The translations under genes and the position numbers were made by a program. A stretch of DNA of 48,382 nt, taken from a virus. Shown here piece by piece: positions 21,101 through 27,335 of this stretch. The stretch lies in IMG/VR virus record IMGVR_UViG_3300030117_003124, positions 1 through 48,382 of that record; one strand, given 5' to 3'. Every line of letters begins with the position of its first letter. Position 1 is the stretch's first letter. The notes under the pieces were generated by a model. That model saw nothing but the letters and a program-made list of their open reading frames with translations. It was not told the DNA's origin and searched no databases.

Positions 21101-23237
21101 TAGAGCAGGTGCTTTTATTATTGATACTGATATAGCAAGAAATTCCAATAGAATGTCAGTGATTCATGTACATGGACATGGTTATGGACAACACGCAGTT
21201 ATAGATTTTAAAATATGTTTTTATCCATATTCAGGAATTAATGGACCTGATGGTAATGCAGGTAGTATTATTAATTACAGCTTAACAGATGATGGTAATG
21301 ATGGTAGACCGAAATTTGTAGGTATTAATTCAAGTGGTAATGTTGCAATAGCTATAGATGATTATGATGGAGGAACAAAATATTTTTGGCATTTCCAAGT
21401 AGATTGGTATAATGGTACAAGTCCAGTACAAACACCAACTTGGAGTGTAAGTAATTCTACAACCAATGGTTTTGGTTGGATACAAGAACGTGTATTACAT
21501 CCTCCAATACATCAAACAAGAATAGGTGCTAATGATTATACTACTAAAGTAAATGGACATTTAGTTCTTCCTTATGGGGAAATTAATGATGCAGGAACAG
21601 ATTTAAATATCGTAGGAACAAATGCAGTTACTCTTGGAACTGAAAGTGGAACAGCTATAACAATACCAAATGCTTCTACTAACGTTGGTATTGGCGTATC
21701 AGCTCCAACAGAAGAGCTTGATGTAAATGGAGTAGGTAAGTTTAGAGGTAATTCACAAGGTAGTGATGTATTAGAACTTGGGCAACAAACTGGCTATAGT
21801 GGTTCTGAAAATACGCAAATGTACACTATAAGCACTTATGATAATGCTGGTGGTATAAGAAATGTTGGTGACCATTTACAAATACAGTCAGTTAGATGGG
21901 GTCAAGATATTACTTTTGCAAGAAATGGACAAGGCGGAGCAGTTCCAACTGCAAGATTTTATAATGGTAATAGTAATGGTTATATGGAATTATATAAAGC
22001 AACTAATCCTACATCAGACGCTACTTATACAACAGAAGTTCATTTAGATGTAAATGGTAATAGTTATTTAAATGGAGGGAACTTGGGAATTGGCACAAGT
22101 TCTCCAAGCGTTAAAACTCACATAAAAGATACATCTAATGATTTATATTTAAGATTAGAAACCGATAAAACAAATGGTAATGCACAAGTACAGTATTTTA
22201 ATGACGCACAACAATATAACTTAGGTATTAATAATGCTGATAAATTCAGTTTATGGGATAATACTGCAAGTGCAACAAGATTTGATATAGCTACTGATGG
22301 TGATTTTAAGTTTTATGGAACTGGTAGTAATTTTGAAAGTGTAGGTGGAGGAAGTGCTACTTATTTATTATTATCAGGAACAGCTACACAAAGAATAGAA
22401 TTTAGAAATACAGATTCTAATGCTAATGGTTGGATAGGAGTACCAAGTTGGAATACAGATGCTTGGCACGAATATTTACCAACTTCAAACGGTAATGAAT
22501 TAGCATACATTTATGAATCATCAAGACACAATTATTACAAAGGATTTACAGTTAATAATAACGAAGAAGATTATGATTTTATTGTTAAAGGAGATGGAGA
22601 TGCTAATTTAATTAGAACAGACGCTGCTAATGATAGAGTTGGTATTGGTACTTCATCGCCAGGTGCTAAGTTCACAGTATATAAAGATGGAACACAAGCA
22701 TCAAGTGTTAGCACAACTTATCAAATACAAACAGTATCTAACTCTAATGGTGGTATTGCTATACAAGCAGGTTCAAGTTCTATTGCTTATTTAGCATTTG
22801 GGGATAATGGAGATTATGATGCAGGTAGAATTGCTTATAAGAATGCATCGCATGATTTATGTTTTTATACTGACAATGCTGAAGAAATGGTATTAGATAG
22901 TGATGGAGATTTACATGTAGATAGAGATGTAGTAGCATTTTCTACAACACCTTCTGATAAAAGATTAAAAACAAATATCAAAGATATTAATTATGGTTTA
23001 GAAACCATTATGAAACTTAGTCCAAAACAATATGACTGGAAGAAAGATGATACTCATGATATAGGATTTATTGCACAAGAAGTAGAAGAAATAATTCCTG
23101 AAATTGTTAAAGATAAAAAACACTTTGATAAAGAAATAAAAACTTTGGATTATGAAAAATTAACTGCTGTATTAATAAAGGCAGTTCAAGAACAACAAAA
23201 ACAAATAAACGAACTTAAGGAGAAGTTAAATGGCTAA
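18144..23237 (+). CDS. Large tail fibre with S74 intramolecular chaperone
   Basis: 1697 residues. N-terminal adaptor MANVLKIKRGSSQPS...YELGYRTGTTELYINDGG; residues about 400-700 hold degenerate repeats of LGASDDLRLQHNGS...DLYI/DQDI...VNDGG, typical of trimeric beta-structured shafts; then a long receptor-type region. The last 94 residues (from S1604 in PSDKRLKTNI, with H1638 in THDIGFIAQEVEEIIPE) are the peptidase S74 / intramolecular chaperone domain, which trimerises the fibre and cleaves itself off. Primary host-recognition protein. It is followed at an 8-base overlap by a coiled-coil protein. Confidence 0.88.
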   Translation: MANVLKIKRGSSQPSSSNDVLEHYELGYRTGTTELYINDGGTYRQVGGGATTSGSNNQILTDDGSGGITSESSLEFAGQFLTIKGNDPSNTYGVKEKLRIHRSGANTDRQLQIYEMRHGGGREFLQAFNLDITTDNSSAYTYTQGNYGGSSYIEFDNQGALKFYNDSGVANGSRNAITPSLSMWISHDNNILMSGKLGIGWTSGVPARALDVKGGIELSANDNTLDTNNFTLRRDSSGGGNIDVPGDMTINLDANDNQTDAVFEICANGSATGVFKVGETGTVTTGTWQGSAVGLAYGGTGATSAHNARINLGLGSLAELSQVDAATIADNSVGADELDVSGNGTNGQYLASDGSGGFNWLSFVSSNNASTLDNLDSTQFLRSDVNDTATGQITISNNAGLFNLVGTDHAYIQYFPDGTGAGRKAYVGFGSASNDQFTIANESSDQDMKFIVNDGGSNKTGIWIDSSDNASVKLPNDGQYLRMGASNDIAIGHDGTNSIFYNYTGTLQIRTVAEDQDMFLSVNDGGSHIHALQIDASDGGSAIFSHDVKVNDNGKLKAGSGNDFHLIHDGSNNYIMSNGSDQDIYIRVNDGGTFLTAIRTDTSDTAAVKLPNDGQKLTLGASDDLRLQHNGSHSFIQAYGTGDLYIDNTNDDKNIVLRTDDGSGGVTTYLSLRGAEGQMRAFKQLRMQDNVMLQVGSDGDGQFFHNTADTFLKSTTGMLQIQNSASNQDIRFTVNDGGSTTNILTLNSASSRVGINTTAPADRFHIYDSGTATQRIQGAGGTANIRFQNDAQSWYEGINSSEQFYWYGSQIASTAGFINSNGNLYWNYHFLNNNNNYGLVGRATDGNTRNVIKIDTGNSILIGDGNLTGQMHAYPATRFQINTDSGYLQLGPQNTSWNHIYTDRQGHLIDKNPTSLDGKFQSYSGVDLNLRRSQGNTDRLLIQSGIATFSQSLHVEKGLSVDPKVHSLNSDARYHVNVLSHRDNTNRAGAFIIDTDIARNSNRMSVIHVHGHGYGQHAVIDFKICFYPYSGINGPDGNAGSIINYSLTDDGNDGRPKFVGINSSGNVAIAIDDYDGGTKYFWHFQVDWYNGTSPVQTPTWSVSNSTTNGFGWIQERVLHPPIHQTRIGANDYTTKVNGHLVLPYGEINDAGTDLNIVGTNAVTLGTESGTAITIPNASTNVGIGVSAPTEELDVNGVGKFRGNSQGSDVLELGQQTGYSGSENTQMYTISTYDNAGGIRNVGDHLQIQSVRWGQDITFARNGQGGAVPTARFYNGNSNGYMELYKATNPTSDATYTTEVHLDVNGNSYLNGGNLGIGTSSPSVKTHIKDTSNDLYLRLETDKTNGNAQVQYFNDAQQYNLGINNADKFSLWDNTASATRFDIATDGDFKFYGTGSNFESVGGGSATYLLLSGTATQRIEFRNTDSNANGWIGVPSWNTDAWHEYLPTSNGNELAYIYESSRHNYYKGFTVNNNEEDYDFIVKGDGDANLIRTDAANDRVGIGTSSPGAKFTVYKDGTQASSVSTTYQIQTVSNSNGGIAIQAGSSSIAYLAFGDNGDYDAGRIAYKNASHDLCFYTDNAEEMVLDSDGDLHVDRDVVAFSTTPSDKRLKTNIKDINYGLETIMKLSPKQYDWKKDDTHDIGFIAQEVEEIIPEIVKDKKHFDKEIKTLDYEKLTAVLIKAVQEQQKQINELKEKLNG

Positions 23238-23475
23238 AGTAATAAGTGCAGTAGAAGCTGCAACAGCAGAAGCACCAAAAATGGTGTTAATTAAACATAC
23301 TAGAGTAATGAAAAATGCAAATGGTAATGATGTTACTGTTATGGATTATGAAGAAACTAAAGATGTTGATAGTGCTATAGCAGACGCAGAAGCTCAAAAA
23401 GCAAGTCTAGAAGCACAATTAGTAGATGTAGAAGCTGAATTAGTAGAATACCAAGCAATTAGAGATGCTGAATAG
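23230..23475 (+). CDS. Coiled-coil fibre accessory protein
   Basis: 81 residues, Ala/Glu-rich, with a C-terminal coiled coil (DSAIADAEAQKASLEAQLVDVEAELVEYQAI). Starts inside the end of the fibre gene with AAGGAG upstream, so stoichiometric with the fibre. Possibly a fibre chaperone or tip component. Confidence 0.6.
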   Translation: MAKVISAVEAATAEAPKMVLIKHTRVMKNANGNDVTVMDYEETKDVDSAIADAEAQKASLEAQLVDVEAELVEYQAIRDAE

Positions 23476-23792
23476 TGGCAGTAAGTAATACAAATGTAGC
23501 ATTAAGGTCAGAAATTGGCAACGATGGTTGTAAAGTAGTGCAAACTACCAATATTAGTTTAGGTTCATTAATGAGTGGAAGTTCTGTAGGTGGCATTAAT
23601 CATACTTACGCAGGTCAAAATAGTGGACCTTGTAATGCTTTTGAAAAGTTTGGTGGTAGTAATAATCCATTGCAAAGCACACCAAATACAGCATTAACTA
23701 ATTCTGATATAAATGCTATAAGTACAACACCACATCACATGAGTCATGCAATAGGTGGGTTTCATGAAGCTGGTGGAGGTCCTGGGCGATGA
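23475..23792 (+). CDS. Gly/Ser/Asn-rich fibre-type protein
   Basis: 105 residues from a GTG start at 23475 (one base after the previous stop overlaps). Gly/Ser/Asn/Thr-rich with His-rich end (PHHMSHAIGGFHEAGGGPGR). Likely a small structural or fibre-tip protein; no family recognised. Confidence 0.55.
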   Translation: MAVSNTNVALRSEIGNDGCKVVQTTNISLGSLMSGSSVGGINHTYAGQNSGPCNAFEKFGGSNNPLQSTPNTALTNSDINAISTTPHHMSHAIGGFHEAGGGPGR

Positions 23793-24454
23793 AAGGTTAC
23801 GCAGCATTTGCAAACTATACAGTTAAAGAAGATTGTATTATAGATGAAAATACTGGTTGGGATGTAATGTCTGATTGGGAAACTCCTATAATGCAATTAC
23901 ACGCAGATATTGTATGTGTTAATGGTGGACATATATTAGAGTTTGGATTTGGTATGGGTATTAGTGCTGACTTAATACAAGCACACGATATAGAATCTCA
24001 TACTATTATTGAAATCAATGACAATATATATGATGCATTAGTAGAGTGGGCAAAAGATAAACCTAATGTAATACCAGTCAAAGGCGATTGGTATGATGAT
24101 ATACCTACTGATAGAAAGTATGACGGTGTATTTTATGATGGTTTTGGTGATATGTTAAATAAAAGATATTTTCCTACCAGAATTATGCAACATTGTAAAG
24201 AAGGTACTATTTTAACTTGGTATAATAACTATTTAGAAGAACAAAGTCAATACGATGGAGATGTTAAAACTATGGATAGGTTTTACCAAGGACAGCCTTT
24301 GGGTAATTTAGAACAATTTAAAAGGCAGGAAAGAATAAAATATAGTAAAGTAAATTTAAATATACCAGAACAAGCTAGAATAAAATGGTATTTATTAGGT
24401 GATGGAAACACATACTACGCACCTTCATTGGTAGTAGATAGTGATGATATATAG
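23789..24454 (+). CDS. SAM-dependent methyltransferase (GAMT/RMT2-like)
   Basis: 221 residues. GWDVMSDWETPIM (23-35) precedes motif I ILEFGFGMGISA (49-60), the acidic end of strand 2 is E75 (HTIIEIN), and YDGVFYDGFGD is post-motif. The pairing of a GW-x-VM-x-DWE-x-PIM helix with a E-x-GFGMGIS loop is that of guanidinoacetate/arginine N-methyltransferase-like class I enzymes. Small-molecule or protein substrate is not visible. Location in the fibre module, overlapping the 23475 gene, suggests modification of a virion protein or a fibre-linked role; a metabolic role is the alternative. Confidence 0.75.
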   Translation: MKGYAAFANYTVKEDCIIDENTGWDVMSDWETPIMQLHADIVCVNGGHILEFGFGMGISADLIQAHDIESHTIIEINDNIYDALVEWAKDKPNVIPVKGDWYDDIPTDRKYDGVFYDGFGDMLNKRYFPTRIMQHCKEGTILTWYNNYLEEQSQYDGDVKTMDRFYQGQPLGNLEQFKRQERIKYSKVNLNIPEQARIKWYLLGDGNTYYAPSLVVDSDDI

Positions 24455-24476
24455 AAATAAAAACGTAGTGAAATAA

Positions 24477-24677
24477 ATGAAAGTTAGTGAATACAGAGAA
24501 CAAATGGCTGAAAGAGTTGCTGTTATAGAAGCTCAAGTAATTGATATTTATCATGATATAAAAGAAATAAAACAATTAGTAAAAGAGCAAAATGGTAGAG
24601 TACGTAGAAATGAACAAAACATTGCACGTATTACTGGCATTGGAATATTAGCAGCAGTTTTATTAGGTATATTATAG
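24477..24677 (+). CDS. XhlA-like coiled-coil membrane protein
   Basis: 66 residues: helical coiled coil (MAERVAVIEAQVIDIYHDIKEIKQLVKEQNGRVRRNEQNIARITG), then a C-terminal transmembrane helix (IGILAAVLLGIL). This is the XhlA/haemolysin-like architecture found near phage lysis genes, where a coiled coil is anchored in the inner membrane. Likely lysis-related; immediately followed by another membrane/coiled-coil gene. Confidence 0.6.
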   Translation: MKVSEYREQMAERVAVIEAQVIDIYHDIKEIKQLVKEQNGRVRRNEQNIARITGIGILAAVLLGIL

Positions 24678-24686
24678 GAGATAACT

Positions 24687-24983
24687 ATGGAAGTAAGTAA
24701 AGATACTAAGTTTAGTCTTAGCATAGAAACAGCAATTAGTGTAGTTGTATCTATTGGTATGATTGTTGGTATGTGGTTTACACTTCAAGGTGATATTGAA
24801 GAAGCTAAACTATTACCAGAACCAGAAGTATCACGTATGGAATATGATTTGAAAGACCAAATGATTCGTGATAGTATTATGAATACTGAAAATAAAGTTG
24901 AAAAACTTGAAGAAAAAGTAGATGATATTAAACAAGATACTAGAGCTATTACTGAAACGTTAATAGATATGAATAATAAATGA
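24687..24983 (+). CDS. N-anchored coiled-coil membrane protein
   Basis: 98 residues, AGGAG upstream. One transmembrane helix (about residues 13-33, TAISVVVSIGMIVGMWF) then an acidic coiled coil (NTENKVEKLEEKVDDIKQDTRAITETLIDMNNK). Topology suggests an inner-membrane protein with a long periplasmic or cytoplasmic helix; candidate holin accessory or spanin-type protein. Opposite polarity to the preceding protein, so the two may pair. Confidence 0.55.
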   Translation: MEVSKDTKFSLSIETAISVVVSIGMIVGMWFTLQGDIEEAKLLPEPEVSRMEYDLKDQMIRDSIMNTENKVEKLEEKVDDIKQDTRAITETLIDMNNK

Positions 24984-24992
24984 GGAAACATT

Positions 24993-25382
24993 ATGATGAA
25001 AAAATATTACAATTTATTTTTTGGATTCTTTGGATTTGTTGTGTTGCAATCGTCATTGCACTCACAATCAGTTAATTTAAAAAGTTTTCAAGAAATACAA
25101 GCATTGAATGTGCAAGAATGTGCAGTAGTGCAAGTTAATGCATCTTGGAATTACAAAAATAGAGTAAAGATAGAAAGACTGTCTAAACTTTGTTATGTAG
25201 CAGAAATAGATTTAAGTAATAAAACTATTGGTGCTGTAATTCAAAAAGAATGGAAAGTTAAAGTTGTACCTACAATAATTATCTTAAAAGAAGGTAAAGA
25301 GGTTATGAGATATGAACCTGGAATTAGCATGAGATTTGATGAAGAAGAAATATTTAATAAGATTAGGAAAGAAATAAAATAA
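24993..25382 (+). CDS. Secreted thioredoxin-fold protein without CXXC
   Basis: 129 residues. N-terminal signal peptide (MMKKYYNLFFGFFGFVVLQSSLHS|QS) followed by a thioredoxin fold: AVVQVNASWNYKNR at the active-site position, where the usual WCxxC is WNYKN (residues 52-56), and the conserved cis-Pro loop VVPTIIIL (91-98) with the following GKEVMRYEPG. Without the CXXC it cannot act as a classical oxidoreductase, so probably a periplasmic binding or scaffold role. Cys43 and Cys67 remain. GAGGA ribosome site upstream. Confidence 0.65.
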   Translation: MMKKYYNLFFGFFGFVVLQSSLHSQSVNLKSFQEIQALNVQECAVVQVNASWNYKNRVKIERLSKLCYVAEIDLSNKTIGAVIQKEWKVKVVPTIIILKEGKEVMRYEPGISMRFDEEEIFNKIRKEIK

Positions 25383-25399
25383 GTTTTATATTTGACATC

Positions 25400-25540
25400 A
25401 TGCGTAAAGTATTCGGACTAAAGCAGCAAAAAAGAAGCAATGGAAAGAAGAAAACTCGTCAAGGAATGTCAAATAATACTAAATATGGAACTAAAACCAG
25501 TAAAAAGTATTATAAAAAACGTAAAAGAGGACAAGGATAA
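25400..25540 (+). CDS. Very basic mini-protein, 46 aa
   Basis: Begins MRKVFGLKQQKRSNGKKKTR and ends KKYYKKRKRGQG; about 40 percent Lys/Arg. Its stop overlaps the next start as TAATG. Likely binds DNA or RNA, possibly packaged; no family recognised. Confidence 0.6.
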   Translation: MRKVFGLKQQKRSNGKKKTRQGMSNNTKYGTKTSKKYYKKRKRGQG

Positions 25541-25830
25541 TGGCTAAGAAAAAAGATTCTAGATTAACTAGAGCTGGAGTATCAGGTTATAATAAACCTA
25601 AAAGAACTCCTGGACATAAAACTAAGTCTCATATTGTTGTTGCAAAAGTAGGCGACAAAGTAAAAACAATACGTTTTGGACAACAAGGTGTTAGAACTGC
25701 TGGTAAACCTAAAAAAGGTGAATCAGCTAAACAAAAAGCACGTAGAAAAAGTTTTAAAGCAAGACATGCTAAAAATATTGCTAAAGGCAAAATGTCAGCA
25801 GCATATTGGGCTAATAAAGTAAAATGGTAG
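25540..25830 (+). CDS. Basic phage protein (KSFKARHAKNIAKGKMSAAYW type)
   Basis: 96 residues. SGYNKPKRTP, then KVKTIRFGQQGVRTAG and RRKSFKARHAKNIAKGKMSAAYWANKVKW form a strongly conserved family in marine phages; the conserved IRFGQQGV core has no assigned function that I know. Very basic, so nucleic-acid binding is likely. RBS GAGGACAAGG upstream. Followed by two further tiny basic genes. Confidence 0.75.
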   Translation: MAKKKDSRLTRAGVSGYNKPKRTPGHKTKSHIVVAKVGDKVKTIRFGQQGVRTAGKPKKGESAKQKARRKSFKARHAKNIAKGKMSAAYWANKVKW

Positions 25831-25839
25831 GAGGTAGTT

Positions 25840-25920
25840 ATGCCAAGAGGTAAAGGTACATACGGAAGTAAAGTAGGAAGACCACCTAAGAAAAAAACAA
25901 AAAAAAGAAAGAAGAAGTAA
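25840..25920 (+). CDS. Tiny basic protein, 26 aa
   Basis: MPRGKGTYGSKVGRPP followed by a poly-Lys/Arg tail. GGAGG six bases upstream of the ATG; nine bases after the previous stop. VGRPP resembles a minimal AT-hook-like GRP core. I associate MPRGKGTYGS-type peptides with cyanophages. Possibly DNA condensation; unproven. Confidence 0.6.
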   Translation: MPRGKGTYGSKVGRPPKKKTKKRKKK

Positions 25921-25921
25921 T

Positions 25922-26053
25922 ATGGCTAAAAAAGTAAGTTGGATGTGGGGAGGTAAACGTTATAGTGGAACTTTAATTAGAGAAACTAAAAAACATAAGT
26001 TTGCTAGAACTCATAACGGTAAAATTAAAAAGATAGTCAAAAAGAAAAAATAA
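25922..26053 (+). CDS. Small basic protein, 43 aa
   Basis: Begins MAKKVSWMWGGKRYSGTL and ends KIKKIVKKKK. Starts one base after the previous stop. Same extreme Lys content as its three neighbours, together a cassette of basic mini-proteins in the late module. Confidence 0.6.
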   Translation: MAKKVSWMWGGKRYSGTLIRETKKHKFARTHNGKIKKIVKKKK

Positions 26054-26081
26054 TTATTTAACTAAATAGGAGACCAGTGAA

Positions 26082-26279
26082 ATGGCAAAAGAAAAAAAAG
26101 TAGACCTAAGACAAGAAGCTGAAACTAAAATGGAAACTTTAGTTGAACAGCATAACAAACTTGTACAAGAGATACAAAGTGCTAACGAAAGATTAGCAGA
26201 AGTTAAACAAATGGTAATTGAGCATCAGGGATATATGAAAGGCCTTGAAGCTTGCGAGGAAGATTGTGAGGTAAAATAA
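26082..26279 (+). CDS. Small coiled-coil protein
   Basis: 65 residues, one continuous heptad-patterned helix (AETKMETLVEQHNKLVQEIQSANERLAEVKQMVIEHQGYMKGLEA) ending CEEDCEV. GGAGACC ribosome site upstream. Oligomeric structural or adaptor protein; no family recognised. Confidence 0.6.
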   Translation: MAKEKKVDLRQEAETKMETLVEQHNKLVQEIQSANERLAEVKQMVIEHQGYMKGLEACEEDCEVK

Positions 26280-26431
26280 TGGGACCAATATTAGGTAAAT
26301 TACTTGCTAAACTAGGTACTGAAAAAGTATTAAAAGCTATCGTATTGCATTTAGGAGAACACTTAGTTGCTAAGTCTTCAAATAAATTAGACGACAAGTT
26401 GTTTGCAGAAATTAAAAAAGCATTAGACTAG
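26279..26431 (+). CDS. Small amphipathic protein, 50 aa
   Basis: MGPILGKLLAKLGTEKVLKAIVLHLGEHLVAKSSNKLDDKL...; starts within the previous stop (TAATG). Contains amphipathic helices (LGKLLAKLG, KAIVLHLGEHLV) that could associate with membranes; possibly a lysis or small structural protein. Next gene is the metallophosphoesterase. Confidence 0.55.
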   Translation: MGPILGKLLAKLGTEKVLKAIVLHLGEHLVAKSSNKLDDKLFAEIKKALD

Positions 26432-26440
26432 GAGGTTTCA

Positions 26441-27208
26441 TTGAAACTTAAAAAACGTGGTATTGTAATACCTGACCAGCATTATCCGTTAGAAGATAGA
26501 GCTGCAGTAGAATGTGTTAAAAAAGCAATACTTAAAATAAAACCAAAGGTTTTTGTAAACCTTGGGGATGTTGGAGAATGGGAGTCGGTATCTGCTTGGA
26601 GATATAAAGACAAGAAATTACCACCTTTAGAGTTTCAACTTCCATTAGTAGAAGAAGATATAAAATTAGTAAATGAAGGATTAGATGAGTGGGATGAAGT
26701 ACTTAAAGAAGTGGGATGTAAAGAAAAGTATTTACTCCAAGGTAACCACGACCTCTGGCTGGATAATTTTGCTAATAAGTATCCTTATCTCAACGATTAC
26801 ACTTTTGAAAAAAAATGTAAAATTAAAGAAAGAGGATACAAATACAAAGAACACAACTTACCTATCGAAATAGGCAAGTTAGCGTTCTTTCATGGTGCCT
26901 TTGCTACTACATATCATGCAAAGAAACACCTGGAAACATATGGTGAAAATGTTATTTATGGACATACTCACGATATACAAAGACATACATTGACTAAGCT
27001 AAATGGAAACATTGGTGCTTGGTCAATGGGTTGTCTTAAAAAAATGGACCATGAAAACAATAGATGGTTAAAAGGTAGACTACATAACTGGGGTCATGCA
27101 TTTGCTATTGTAGATTGGTTTGATAACGGAGAATTTAAAGTAGAAGTAGTTGAAATTACTGATGGTAAAACTACTGTTTGGGGAGAACTGATTGATGGTA
27201 ACAAGTAA
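26441..27208 (+). CDS. Calcineurin-like metallophosphoesterase
   Basis: 255 residues with all metal motifs of the family: PDQH (D12/H14), LGDVGE (D43), GNHD (N102, H103, D104), H151 and GHTH (H175, H177). TTG start at 26441 is supported by AGGAGG six bases upstream. These enzymes bind two metal ions and hydrolyse phosphomonoesters or phosphodiesters, including nucleotides and nucleic acids. It lies in the late structural cluster, so it might be a virion-associated or host-modifying enzyme rather than a replication one; substrate not visible. Confidence 0.85.
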   Translation: MKLKKRGIVIPDQHYPLEDRAAVECVKKAILKIKPKVFVNLGDVGEWESVSAWRYKDKKLPPLEFQLPLVEEDIKLVNEGLDEWDEVLKEVGCKEKYLLQGNHDLWLDNFANKYPYLNDYTFEKKCKIKERGYKYKEHNLPIEIGKLAFFHGAFATTYHAKKHLETYGENVIYGHTHDIQRHTLTKLNGNIGAWSMGCLKKMDHENNRWLKGRLHNWGHAFAIVDWFDNGEFKVEVVEITDGKTTVWGELIDGNK

Positions 27209-27335
27209 AAGTATAGGTAAGCCTGCTACGGGAGTATCCTTAAACTCTACTAGAAGAAAATTTAATTTAAGTAGTAGAAAAACAAAGAGGATAAATTTAA
27301 GTGGCAAAAGGCATATTAAACATATCAAATTATAG
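27195..27335 (+). CDS. Basic mini-protein, 46 aa
   Basis: MVTSKSIGKPATGVSLNSTR, then RKFNLSSRKTKRINLSGKRH. ATG at 27195 with GGAG nine bases upstream; overlaps both flanking genes. Composition resembles the basic cassette at 25400-26053. Moderately supported. Confidence 0.45.
   Translation: MVTSKSIGKPATGVSLNSTRRKFNLSSRKTKRINLSGKRHIKHIKL

Noticed and set aside
18144-23237. Frameshifts or gene fusion in the large fibre
   Set aside because: One uninterrupted frame with an N-terminal adaptor and a C-terminal S74 chaperone; repeat content alone explains its length.
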